Source: Fundidesulfovibrio putealis DSM 16056
Lineage (GTDB): Bacteria > Desulfobacterota > Desulfovibrionia > Desulfovibrionales > Desulfovibrionaceae
Reading direction: 5' to 3'
Length of the DNA stretch: 64,000 bases
Assembly (NCBI RefSeq): GCF_000429325.1
Contig: NZ_KE386885.1
Span: 585,958-649,957 of the forward strand
The notes beneath the pieces were generated by a model. The model saw nothing but the letters and a program-made list of their open reading frames with translations. It was not told the origin of the DNA and made no database searches. Made by a program: the position numbers and the translations under genes. Each line of letters begins with the position of its first letter. The stretch's first letter is position 1. Below, one piece after another: positions 1 to 8,539 of the stretch.

Positions 1-990
1 AAGCTGCGCACCACGTTCAAGATGCTGGCCGTGGGCGACCTGCGCAACCGCCTGATGGCGCTGGCCGACCGCTCCCTGCACGGAAATCACGAGATTTATA
101 ACCTGTTCGCCCACCGGCTGCCCAAGGACCTGGGGCACGACGAACTCATGGCGCTGCTGGCGGCCATGATCGAGGGCCGCGACCCCCTGGTGGCGGACGT
201 GCCCGACCCCATGCGCAAGATCATCCGCTCGCACCTCAAGTTCTTCCGCAAGGCCATGGCCGCTACGGACTTCGACCTGCGCGGCGCGAGCATCGGCAAC
301 CTGATCCTGGCTGGCGGGTTCTTCAACTACAACAGGCAGATCGACCCGGTGATCTACATGTTCACCATGCTGGTGAAGGCGCGCGGCACGGTGCGTCCCA
401 TCATCAACAAGGACCTGACCCTGGTGGCGGAGATGGCCGACGGCACGCTGCTGGCGGGCCAGCACCTGCTCACGGGCAAAGAGGGCGGGCCTATCGCCCA
501 GCCGGTGAAGCGCGTGTACCTGAGCGAGAATCAGCAGAACCTGCGCCCGGTGGCAGTGAACGTGCGGCGCAAGGTGAAGGAGCAGATCCGTTCGGCGGAG
601 CTCATCTGCTACCCCATCGGCAGCTTCTATTCGAGCCTGGTGGCCAACCTGCTGCCCATGGGGGTGGGGGACGCCATATCCAAAGCCCAGTGCCCCAAGG
701 TGTTCATCCCGAACCCTGCGGGCGATCCGGAGCAGTTCGGCCTGGGCCTGGGCGACAGCGTCCGGCGTCTGATGGAGTATTTGCGGGCCAGCTGCACCAA
801 GCCGCGCCCCACGCAGTCGCTTCTGAATTTCGTGCTGCTGGACAGGAGCAAGCACTACCAGACGCCCTTGAACCTCAAGCAGATCGAGGCCATGGGCATA
901 AGCGTCATCGAGGCCGACCTGCGCAGCCTGGAGAAGCCGCCGTATTTCGACGAGCAGGCCGTGATCGAACACCTGCTCTCTCTTGCCTGA
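1..990 (+). CDS. CofD-like (YvcK/CofD fold) protein, 5'-truncated by window edge
   Basis: The reading frame is open from base 1, and the residues before the first ATG (at 22) continue the family pattern, so the true start lies upstream of the window. The motif GDLRNRLMALAD near the start matches the PPGDLRNCL-type segment of YvcK/CofD proteins. A later GLGDSVRRL stretch and an Asn/Pro-rich loop (FIPNPAGDPEQ) fit the same fold. CofD transfers phospholactate in F420 synthesis; YvcK relatives bind UDP-sugars and affect cell-wall metabolism. The divergent form here resembles the CofD-related member of the so-called GAK gene set (ATP-grasp and HprK-like partners), but those partners would lie off the left edge. 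The family call is fairly sure; the substrate is unknown. Confidence 0.75.
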   Translation, partial: KLRTTFKMLAVGDLRNRLMALADRSLHGNHEIYNLFAHRLPKDLGHDELMALLAAMIEGRDPLVADVPDPMRKIIRSHLKFFRKAMAATDFDLRGASIGNLILAGGFFNYNRQIDPVIYMFTMLVKARGTVRPIINKDLTLVAEMADGTLLAGQHLLTGKEGGPIAQPVKRVYLSENQQNLRPVAVNVRRKVKEQIRSAELICYPIGSFYSSLVANLLPMGVGDAISKAQCPKVFIPNPAGDPEQFGLGLGDSVRRLMEYLRASCTKPRPTQSLLNFVLLDRSKHYQTPLNLKQIEAMGISVIEADLRSLEKPPYFDEQAVIEHLLSLA

Positions 991-1055
991 TATCCCCTGA
1001 AGCCCTCCCCACGATACGACACCTGAACATTGCGCGTCGCGAAGCGGAGAGGGTG

Positions 1056-1104
1056 TGCAGAGGGCGAAGCCCTTTGCCCGCCGGAGGCTTCTCCAACAAA
1101 ACTC
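1056..1104. repeat. Dispersed palindromic intergenic repeat, copy 1
   Basis: GCAGAGGGC at 1057-1065 pairs with GCCCTTTGC at 1069-1077 around a GAA loop, and CCGCCGGAGGC follows at 1078-1088. The same design (hairpin plus CCGCCGGAGGC) recurs near 34980 and 39722. This copy lies between the converging ends of the CofD-like gene and the GGDEF-EAL gene, where it may act as a bidirectional terminator or 3'-end stabiliser. The role is inferred. Confidence 0.6.
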
Positions 1105-1134
1105 CAACAAACCCCCAACTGGAAGGCGGCTGTC

Positions 1135-3492
1135 TCAGCAGGGGGTGACGGTCTTCTTCCTGTCCGTGGAGCAGGCCACCATGCCCACGGGGCCGCGCCG
1201 GTCGCGCACCCAGACGTTGCCGGGCTGGCTCTTGGCGTACTTCTTCATTTCGGCGGAGCGCTGGCTGATTGACTCCAGCGAGCAGTGCCCGTGGCAGTCC
1301 ACGATGGCAAGCGACAAAGACACGAACCCGAAGCGTCCTTCCTTGCCGGTGCGGTCCTTGCCGACGATGAACCCGGCTGCGCGGTCGGCTTCGTGGTAGC
1401 AGCGGTGCACAAGCCTGGCAAAGCAGCGGGTGATGGCCTTGCAGACGCGCTCGGCCTTGTCCGGGGTGCTGCACAGCACGAAATCATCGCCGCCCACGTG
1501 CCCCAGGAAGTCCGAGGGCGAGCCGTGGCGCCTGAGCGCCCAGCCCAGGATGCGGGCGGTGAGCATGATGATCTCGTCGCCGGCCTTGAAGCCGTAGGAG
1601 TCGTTGTAGACCTTGAAGTTGTCCAGGTCGGCGTAGATGAAGCTGACGGGGCTGCCGGAGCTGACGCGCTTTTCCAGCTCGCGCTCGATGGCCACGTTGC
1701 CGGGCAGGCCGGAGAGGGGGTTTGCCCCTTTGGCCAGCTCCATCTGCACCTGGGCCAGGGCGTCCAGGATCTTCTGCACCGAGGCAAGCCCCGCCAGGCG
1801 TCCTTCCCTGGTGACCAAAACGTGGTCGTAGAGCTTGTAGCCGTCGCGGTTCATGGCGGCCTGGGCCACCACCTCCAGGGGTGTGCCCCAGTCCACGATG
1901 AGCGGCTGGCTGTCCATAATCTTGGTGACGGGCTTGTTGGTGTAGAGCGCAAGCCCGTACTGGGAGGCCAAGGCCCGGTCCATCTGGTGGCGGGTGACCA
2001 GCCCCACGGGCCGTTTGCCCGAGACCACGGCCACGGAGCTGACCTGCGGGTGGGTGTCGAAATAGGCCTTGAGCTCGCCCACGTGCGATCCGGCCTTGAT
2101 CTGGAAGGCCTGGTCGGCCTGTACGCCGATGGGGGAGGAGCACATGAAGTCCGCGTTGGTGCGGCGCTTGTGCCCGAGGATCAGCTGGGCGGACTCGGGC
2201 GAGATGTCAGGGCGCGGGGAGGCCGGGCGCGCCAGATAGTAGCCCTGGCCGTAATGGACGCCCATGGACACCAGCGAGGACAGCTCGGTGGCGGTCTCGA
2301 TGCCCTCCGCCACGATCTTGCAGCCAACTTTGTCGGAGAAGGTCAGGAAGGTCTCGATGAGGGCGCGTTTTACCGGATTGGCGTCGATGCCCCGGATGAG
2401 CGACATGTCCAGCTTGATGAAATCCGGCCTGATCTCCGCGATGGACCACAGCCCGGAGTAGCCGGTACCCACGTCGTCCACGGCCACTTTGTAGCCCTCG
2501 CCCCGGTAGTGGTCCAGGGTGCGGTGGAACAGGGAAAAATCTTTTGTGGAGTGGCGCTCGGTGATCTCCAGCACCACGTCGTGGGGTTCGAGCCCGAGCT
2601 TCTCAAGGTGCCGGAGCGTCTCGCCGGGGCTGAAGGACGGGTCCAGCAGGGTGCGCGGGTGCACGTTCAGGAACAGCTTGCGGCCCCCGCCCGCCTCGCC
2701 GAAGCCGTCCAGGGCGGCGGTGCGGCAGGCGCGCTCCAGGGGGAACACCAGGTCGTGCTCTTCGGCGAAACCAAACAGCATGGCCGGGTTCTCGAAGGTG
2801 CTCCCGGCGGGTCCCCTGGCCAGGGCCTCCCAGGCGAAGATGCCGCCGCCGCTCAGGTCCACGATGGGCTGGAAATGGGCGCGGATATCCTGCCCCTGGA
2901 GGATGGAGCGGAACTCCTTGAGCAGGACGGCGCTCGATGGGTCCAGGCTCCCCCGGATCATGCGGTGTGCGTCGGCCAGGGCGGCGTGGAAGGCCTGCTC
3001 CAGGTTCTTGCGGCCGGCCGGCGGCAGCTGCGAGGCTCCCACCGCGACCTCCATGTCCTGGCCGGTCAGGTTCAGGGCCTCGCGCTTGAGCCGGGCGCGC
3101 AGGTTCAGGCGCAGGATGGAGCCGGTGTGCAGAAGCGGAGCCAGCTCGGTTCCGGGTGCGCCCATGGCCAGGAGGAACTTGTCGTTGTCCATGCGTTCCA
3201 GGGCCACCAGGGGCAGGCCCTGGACGCGTTCCCGGACCAGGGCGGCGAGCTCCGATTCAGCGGCGCTGCTCAGGGCGTCGGCGATTTCCTTGCCGTAGAT
3301 CTTGGCGAAGATGTAGAAGTCCTGAATCTCGAAGAGGAGCAGGCTGACGGAGCCGCCCTTTTTGAGCAGGTTCTCCACTATCTCACGCTGACTGCCCGTC
3401 AGCAGGGAAAGGGTTCTGTCGCCGGAAACGTTTCCGGGGCGTGAGCCCGACTGCATGAAGCGCGGCTTGAAGTCCATGATGCTGATGAGCAT
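1135..3492 (-). CDS. Cyclic-di-GMP turnover protein, degenerate GGDEF - EAL - CBS - GGDEF
   Basis: The predicted protein has 785 residues and no membrane segment. Residues 40-190 look like a degenerate GGDEF fold (MDNDKF replaces the signature). Residues 200-435 form an EAL phosphodiesterase domain with the usual catalytic set: E222, N276, E309, D339-D340, K360, E396 and Q416. Residues 460-580 resemble a CBS pair, and the C-terminus is a GGDEF domain with an intact GGDDF at 667-671. No RxxD inhibitory site is visible before it. It could therefore both make and degrade c-di-GMP under control of a ligand bound at the CBS pair. No strong ribosome-binding site precedes either M1 or M6, so the start is uncertain. 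Confidence 0.9.
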   Translation of the reverse strand: MLISIMDFKPRFMQSGSRPGNVSGDRTLSLLTGSQREIVENLLKKGGSVSLLLFEIQDFYIFAKIYGKEIADALSSAAESELAALVRERVQGLPLVALERMDNDKFLLAMGAPGTELAPLLHTGSILRLNLRARLKREALNLTGQDMEVAVGASQLPPAGRKNLEQAFHAALADAHRMIRGSLDPSSAVLLKEFRSILQGQDIRAHFQPIVDLSGGGIFAWEALARGPAGSTFENPAMLFGFAEEHDLVFPLERACRTAALDGFGEAGGGRKLFLNVHPRTLLDPSFSPGETLRHLEKLGLEPHDVVLEITERHSTKDFSLFHRTLDHYRGEGYKVAVDDVGTGYSGLWSIAEIRPDFIKLDMSLIRGIDANPVKRALIETFLTFSDKVGCKIVAEGIETATELSSLVSMGVHYGQGYYLARPASPRPDISPESAQLILGHKRRTNADFMCSSPIGVQADQAFQIKAGSHVGELKAYFDTHPQVSSVAVVSGKRPVGLVTRHQMDRALASQYGLALYTNKPVTKIMDSQPLIVDWGTPLEVVAQAAMNRDGYKLYDHVLVTREGRLAGLASVQKILDALAQVQMELAKGANPLSGLPGNVAIERELEKRVSSGSPVSFIYADLDNFKVYNDSYGFKAGDEIIMLTARILGWALRRHGSPSDFLGHVGGDDFVLCSTPDKAERVCKAITRCFARLVHRCYHEADRAAGFIVGKDRTGKEGRFGFVSLSLAIVDCHGHCSLESISQRSAEMKKYAKSQPGNVWVRDRRGPVGMVACSTDRKKTVTPC

Positions 3493-3655
3493 GGACGGGC
3501 AATAGCCCGAACCGCGCCTGAGGGGTGCCGAATGGGTGAAAGGAATGTTAAGAAACGGTTACGGGCGAAAAATCTTGGAATTCCATTAGGATGACTGAGC
3601 TTGCCAAGTGCCCGGATGGCCCTTACAAAGGTGAGATGGATCAAGGGAGCCGTTG

Positions 3656-4432
3656 ATGCCGGAGCACAGGGACTTTTTTGACGATTTCTATACGGAGACC
3701 ATGTCCGAGATGGCCGGAAACTTCTTTTCCCGGCGAAAAGACATGGAAGCCCGCCTGGATGGGTTCTCCCGGCTGGCCGACGAGGTCCGGCATGCGGCGG
3801 TCCGGGCGCTTCGGCGCTGGGGGACCTTTTTCACGCTGCTGGTGGACGAGGAAAGGGCGCTCGTGTTCCTGGAGTCCTTCGGGGTGGAGGCGCGCGCCGT
3901 CCCTGGGCTGGCCGCTGCTGCCGGGGACCCCTGGCGCTTCAACCTCCCCTTCGCCTTCACCGAGGCGGGCCGCTACCGCAAGAGCGTGCGCTACGCCTAC
4001 CGGGCCTTGAGGCAGGCCACCCTGGACTACCGCGAAGGCAGCTACTCCTCGGACCCCAAGAACCCCAGGAAAAAGATCCTGCTCCCGCACTACGACTCCC
4101 TGATGGAGCAGGCGGCCTCCATCAACAACGAGGTGCTGAAGATCAACTCCGCGCAGTCGCCGTCCTCCATTCTGGCATACATCAAGTCGCTCGATCCGGC
4201 GGCGCAGGAACGCGAGTTCATCGCGGGCGGCCCGGCTGGGGCGGACATGGGAAAACTGGACCGGGACATGGCCTTCACGCCGGTGAATTTCGCGGGGCTT
4301 GGCCTGCCGGAGCTGGCCATACCGCCCGCGCTGGACACGGTGCAGGACGCGCTGGACGACTTGAGCTGCGAGATATTCGCGGCGAGGCGCGAGGACGCCA
4401 GGCGAGCCCTGGCCTACGTCCGCGCCAGGTAG
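3656..4432 (+). CDS. Conserved-looking hypothetical protein
   Basis: This encodes a protein of about 258 residues with no recognisable domain, signal peptide or membrane span. I chose the ATG at 3656 because AAGGGAG lies about 7 bases upstream; a TTG immediately before it is less likely. The composition is mixed alpha-helical, with Arg/Glu-rich helices at both ends and a central lysine-containing segment (residues ~120-150). It stands alone between two minus-strand genes, so context says nothing about its job. It is divergent from the c-di-GMP gene to its left, with the likely promoter in 3493-3655. Confidence 0.7.
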   Translation: MPEHRDFFDDFYTETMSEMAGNFFSRRKDMEARLDGFSRLADEVRHAAVRALRRWGTFFTLLVDEERALVFLESFGVEARAVPGLAAAAGDPWRFNLPFAFTEAGRYRKSVRYAYRALRQATLDYREGSYSSDPKNPRKKILLPHYDSLMEQAASINNEVLKINSAQSPSSILAYIKSLDPAAQEREFIAGGPAGADMGKLDRDMAFTPVNFAGLGLPELAIPPALDTVQDALDDLSCEIFAARREDARRALAYVRAR

Positions 4433-4685
4433 CCTTCTCCGGCCAGCCGCTTCATACGCGTCGAAGGCACCAAACTCATCAAGCGGGCCTGTGGAGTTGT
4501 CAGGGCACTGGCTCCCGCCACGGCTGCCGGAAGACGGTTTGTCACAGTGTGGCGGATTGAAGGCGGCATCGTCACATTGAAAGGCGACCAAAGCGTCATA
4601 CGGAATGGACGATCAATGCCTGGGCGGAGCGTTTACGTTTCGTCCGGCGTGCGCAAACGTCACACCCGAGCGCCACACCCGAACG

Positions 4686-6584
4686 TTAGGCCGTAACGTC
4701 GAAGCGGCGCAGCCACAGCTCCAGGGCCGCCAAGGCCCACAGCCGCTTGCCGTGGTCCACGCGGCCCCGCGCGTGCTCATCCAGGATCGCCCCCAGGGCT
4801 TCCGGCCGCAGGAGGCTTTTTGCGGCCAGCCCCCCCAGCAGCAGTTCCCGCAGCCAGCCTGACAAGTCTTCACGCAGCCACTTGCCCACCGGGATGCCGA
4901 ATCCCTGCTTGCCCTGTGCCGTGACCGCCGGGGGCAGCAGGTCCGCAAACGCCGTGCGCAGCAGGTATTTGCCGGTGCGCCGGCGCATTTTGAGGTTCAC
5001 GGGAAGCCGCGCGGCCCACTCGGCCAGGGTGTGGTCCAGGAGCGGGGAGCGCCCCTCCAGGCCGTGGGCCATGGCCATGCGGTCGGCCTTCACCAGCAGG
5101 TCGCCGGGAAGGTAGGAGCCGAGGTCCGTGGCCAGGGTGCGGTCCAGGAAGGTTTTGGCGCGGGCGGCGTCGAAGAGCGCAGAGAGCAGCGCCTGCGCGT
5201 CGGCCTGGGGGACCAGCAGGGCACGCTGCTCGGGCCGCCACAGGTTCAGGGCCTGCTCGGGCGTGAAGTACGACCCCCAGCGCAGGATGCTGGCCTTGGG
5301 GCTTATGCCCGCCACCTGGGCCAGGCGCTTCAGGCCCGCCACCCAGTTGGTCTCGATGGGGCGGTCCTGCGGTTCGGGAATCAGGTCCAGGAGCGCGGGG
5401 ATCAGGCGCTGGGTCATAAGGCGCGGCAGGGCTGCGTAGGGCGCGGCCAGGGGGTCCAGCCAGTAGCGCTGGTAGCCCGCGAACAGCTCGTCGCCGCCGT
5501 CGCCGTTCAGGGCCACGGTGACCTTGGTGCGGGTCTCTCGCGCCAGAAAGTACGAGGGCAGGGCCGAGGGGTCCGCGAAGGGCTCGCCCACGTGGGCCAC
5601 CACCTGGGCCAGGGTGTCCGGCACGTGACCGAACTCCACCAGGAACTCGTGATGGTCTGTTCCGTAACGCCCGGCCACGGCGCGGGCCTTGTGCAGCTCG
5701 GAGAAAGCAGCTTCCCGGAAGCCGATGGAGAAGGTCTTAACAGGGGTGTCGCACAGCCCGGCCATGAGGGCGGTGATAATGCTCGAGTCTATGCCGCCGG
5801 ACAGATGCGCGCCCAGGGGCACCTCGGACATCAGGCGGATTCTGACAGATTCCGTCAGCCGCTCGCGCAGCTCCTGGGCCAGATCTTCTTCAGACGCCTG
5901 CCACTTGGGTTCGAACTCCAGCTGCCAGTAGCGCTGCGTGGCGAGCGCGTCGTCCTTCCAGAAGAGTGTGTGCGCCGGAGGGAGCTTTCGCACGTCCCTG
6001 AAGGCGCTTTGCGGATCAGGCACGTATTGCAGGCTGAGATAGTGGTGCAGGGCCAGGAGGTCCGGCTCGCGCGATAGTCCGGGATAGGCCAGCAAGGCGG
6101 CAGGCTCGGAGGCGAACAGGAAATGGCCTTCGTGCAGGGCGTAATAGAAGGGCTTCTTGCCCATGGGGTCGCGCGCGGCGAACAGGCTCCCGGAGCGCTG
6201 ATCCCAGATGGCGAAGGCGAACATGCCGCGCAGGCGCGCCACGCACTGGGGGCCGTATTCCTCGTAGGCGTGCAGGATGGCCTCGGTGTCCGAGGTGGTG
6301 GCGAAGGTGTGGCCCTTGGCGAGAAGTTCCTGGCGCAACGCAAGATGGTTGTAGATCTCGCCGTTGAACACGATCCACAGAGTGCCGTCCTCGTTGCGCA
6401 TGGGCTGGTCGCCGGTGGCCAGGTCGATGATGGCCAGGCGGCAGTGGGCCAGCCCTGCCCGCTCGTGCAGGTGGAAGCCCTGCCCGTCCGGCCCGCGATG
6501 GGCCACGGCCCCGGCCATGGCGGCCAGGGTGTCGCGGCTTGGGCGCTGGCCTTCGGGCGCGATGATTCCGGCGATGCCGCACAT
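4686..6584 (-). CDS. asnB: Asparagine synthetase-type glutamine amidotransferase (copy 1)
   Basis: The 632-residue protein has the full class II amidotransferase layout. Cys2 after the initiator Met (MCGIAGI) is the glutaminase nucleophile, with NGEIYN at 74-79. The synthetase half has the PP-loop SGGIDSS at 262-268 and GDGGDELFAGY further on. Such proteins make asparagine from aspartate, or amidate sugar carboxylates in surface-polysaccharide clusters. The gene is the last of a long minus-strand run, 3 bases after a GT4 glycosyltransferase, and a second copy lies two genes upstream. That context favours a glycan-modifying role over housekeeping asparagine synthesis, but the sequence cannot decide this. 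Confidence 0.9.
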   Translation of the reverse strand: MCGIAGIIAPEGQRPSRDTLAAMAGAVAHRGPDGQGFHLHERAGLAHCRLAIIDLATGDQPMRNEDGTLWIVFNGEIYNHLALRQELLAKGHTFATTSDTEAILHAYEEYGPQCVARLRGMFAFAIWDQRSGSLFAARDPMGKKPFYYALHEGHFLFASEPAALLAYPGLSREPDLLALHHYLSLQYVPDPQSAFRDVRKLPPAHTLFWKDDALATQRYWQLEFEPKWQASEEDLAQELRERLTESVRIRLMSEVPLGAHLSGGIDSSIITALMAGLCDTPVKTFSIGFREAAFSELHKARAVAGRYGTDHHEFLVEFGHVPDTLAQVVAHVGEPFADPSALPSYFLARETRTKVTVALNGDGGDELFAGYQRYWLDPLAAPYAALPRLMTQRLIPALLDLIPEPQDRPIETNWVAGLKRLAQVAGISPKASILRWGSYFTPEQALNLWRPEQRALLVPQADAQALLSALFDAARAKTFLDRTLATDLGSYLPGDLLVKADRMAMAHGLEGRSPLLDHTLAEWAARLPVNLKMRRRTGKYLLRTAFADLLPPAVTAQGKQGFGIPVGKWLREDLSGWLRELLLGGLAAKSLLRPEALGAILDEHARGRVDHGKRLWALAALELWLRRFDVTA

Positions 6585-6587
6585 GTC

Positions 6588-7736
6588 CTAGCCCGCCTTT
6601 CCGAGGCTGCGGCACAGCTCCAGGTAGCGTGCGGCCACCGAGGCCCAGGAGTATTCGCGTTCCACGCGCTGGCGACCGGCGCGGCCCATGGCCTCGCGGG
6701 TCTGTGCGTCCCCGACGAGGCGCGAGATGGCCTGGGCCAGCTCCGTGGCGGACTGCGGCGCGGCCAGCAGCCCGGTCACTTCCGGGACAACCAGCTCCTC
6801 GCTCCCGGCGATGCGCGTGGCCACCACGGGAAGTCCTGAGGCCATGGCCTCCAGCACCGCGTTGGGCATGCCTTCGTCGCGCGAGGGGAACACGTACAGG
6901 TCCATGTCCCGCAGCACGCGGGAAAGCTCCGGGCGGCGCATCCAGCCCCGGAAGACCACCCGGTCGGCGATGCCGAGCGTCGCGGCCTGGGCTTCAAGCG
7001 CAGGGCGCTGGGGGCCGTCGCCCGCGATATGCAACTCCCACGCAATATCCGGCGCAATCTGGCCAAGCGCGGCCAGCAGCGTGTCCAACCCCTTCTGAAA
7101 GACCACGCGGCCGTGGAAGAACAGGCGCACCGGGCCGGGCGTACGCTCGCCGATCCTGGGAGAGAATAGGTCCGTGTCGGCCCCGTTGGGGATGATGGGG
7201 TAGACGAGCTTCGGCTCGAATGCTCTCGCCAGCGCGGCCAGCCCTTCACTGTTGGGGACCACGGCCCCGGCGCGCCGCCACAAAAATCTGATGAGCCAGC
7301 CGGTGAGGCGGTGCATGCGGGCCAGGTCGTAGGGCTGGAAGCCCGGCACGTCGCCGCCGCGAAGCGAGACCACGTAGGGCGTCTTGTGCAGCGCATGGGT
7401 GATCCAGGCCGACGGCCCGGAGGGGATGCCGAAAAAGGCCACCACAGCATCCGGCTTGAAGGAGCGAGCCAGCAGCGGCACGTGCAGGCAGGCGCTCAAC
7501 ATGAACACGCCCATTTCCCAGGCGGCGCATTTTTCCTCGTTGCGCCGGATGGTGGGGATGCGCCGGATGGTGATGCCGTTCGATTCCTCGTGCGCGGGCA
7601 TGCCGCGAAAGGCCGAGGTGACAACCAGCACCTGCGCGCCCTGGCGGGCCATCTCGCGGGCGATGTTGGCCGTGGCGTTGCCTGCGCCGCCGCCCAGCGG
7701 AGGGTACTCGTAGTTGACCAGGAGAATCCGGCTCAC
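6588..7736 (-). CDS. GT4-family glycosyltransferase
   Basis: The 382-residue GT-B glycosyltransferase begins with a glycine-rich N-terminal loop (YEYPPLGGGAGN). Its C-terminal donor domain contains HGRVVFQKG, followed by the E-x7-E element in DEGMPNAVLEAM. The GTG start at 7736 was chosen because it overlaps the stop of the upstream methyltransferase as GTGA (7733-7736), a standard coupled junction; the open frame continues upstream but only inside that gene. It probably adds a hexose to a lipid-linked or surface glycan built by this operon. Donor and acceptor are unknown. Confidence 0.9.
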   Translation of the reverse strand: MSRILLVNYEYPPLGGGAGNATANIAREMARQGAQVLVVTSAFRGMPAHEESNGITIRRIPTIRRNEEKCAAWEMGVFMLSACLHVPLLARSFKPDAVVAFFGIPSGPSAWITHALHKTPYVVSLRGGDVPGFQPYDLARMHRLTGWLIRFLWRRAGAVVPNSEGLAALARAFEPKLVYPIIPNGADTDLFSPRIGERTPGPVRLFFHGRVVFQKGLDTLLAALGQIAPDIAWELHIAGDGPQRPALEAQAATLGIADRVVFRGWMRRPELSRVLRDMDLYVFPSRDEGMPNAVLEAMASGLPVVATRIAGSEELVVPEVTGLLAAPQSATELAQAISRLVGDAQTREAMGRAGRQRVEREYSWASVAARYLELCRSLGKAG

Positions 7737-8539
7737 AGGGGTTTCCGGCAGAAGATGGCGGCGGTGGTGGTGGCCAGCATGTCCCTGTCGCGGCGGGCGA
7801 AGGCCGGGTCCAGGAAGGGAGCCACGGCGGCCAGGGCTCTGGGGTCGCTCTGGCGCTCCAGCACGCGGGCTTCGAAGCCTGCGCGGGCCAGATCGTCCAG
7901 GTGGTCGTCCAGGCGGTGTCGCGGCAGGTCGCCTGGGTCCAGCAGGTTGTCCCACATGGCCTGGGAGAACGTCAGGAAGTGAAAGGGATATTTGAAGAAG
8001 TGGTCGCGATAATCCACCTGGTGCAGCATGACGCCGCCCGGAGCCAGTACGCGCCAGCACTGACGGAAAGCGTCGAGCGGGTTGCGGACGTGCTCCAGCA
8101 CCGAGTTGGACACGACGACATCCACGGAGCCGGTCTCCAGCGCGTCCAGGCTCGCCACGCGCGACACGGTCATGCGCGAGGCTCCGGGAAAGCGCCAGCA
8201 GACCTGCTGGAACACCCGCTCGTCCAGGTCCGCATCGAAGCGGGCGAAGGGCTCCACTCCGATCCAGCGTCCGCCCAGGCGCGCGGTCCACTCGTAGCCG
8301 GTGCCGTTGGCCGCGCCGCAGCCAAGCTCGGCCACGCGTTTGCCGCGCAGGTCCGGACATTCCGGCCCGGCCTCGCGGGCCAGCCGCTGCCAGGCAGTGA
8401 CGATGGGCTCCGGGTCCAGAAGTCCCTGGTTCACGCGCCAGTAGGGCATCCAGCCGCCAAGCTTGTCCAGCATCTGCCCGGAGAAGAAAAAGCGGCGGAT
8501 GATGCGCAGCGTCACGTATTCCATGTTGGACCAGATCAT
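7733..8539 (-). CDS. Class I SAM-dependent methyltransferase
   Basis: The 268-residue protein has the SAM-binding motif ELGCGAANG at 71-79, an acidic strand end (GVEPF), and the Methyltransf_11-type SNSVLEHV segment. The ATG at 8539 is preceded by AGGAGGG and overlaps the stop of the upstream amidotransferase (ATGA, 8536-8539). A longer open frame to 8659 would run into that gene and is rejected. It lies between an amidotransferase and a GT4 gene and probably methylates a sugar of the same glycan. The methylated position is unknown. Confidence 0.88.
   Translation of the reverse strand: MIWSNMEYVTLRIIRRFFFSGQMLDKLGGWMPYWRVNQGLLDPEPIVTAWQRLAREAGPECPDLRGKRVAELGCGAANGTGYEWTARLGGRWIGVEPFARFDADLDERVFQQVCWRFPGASRMTVSRVASLDALETGSVDVVVSNSVLEHVRNPLDAFRQCWRVLAPGGVMLHQVDYRDHFFKYPFHFLTFSQAMWDNLLDPGDLPRHRLDDHLDDLARAGFEARVLERQSDPRALAAVAPFLDPAFARRDRDMLATTTAAIFCRKPL

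Noticed and set aside
7737-8360. Extension of the GT4 glycosyltransferase frame upstream of GTG 7736
   Set aside because: It overlaps the methyltransferase gene entirely. The protein fold starts at MSRILLVNYEYPP and a GTGA junction supports GTG 7736.
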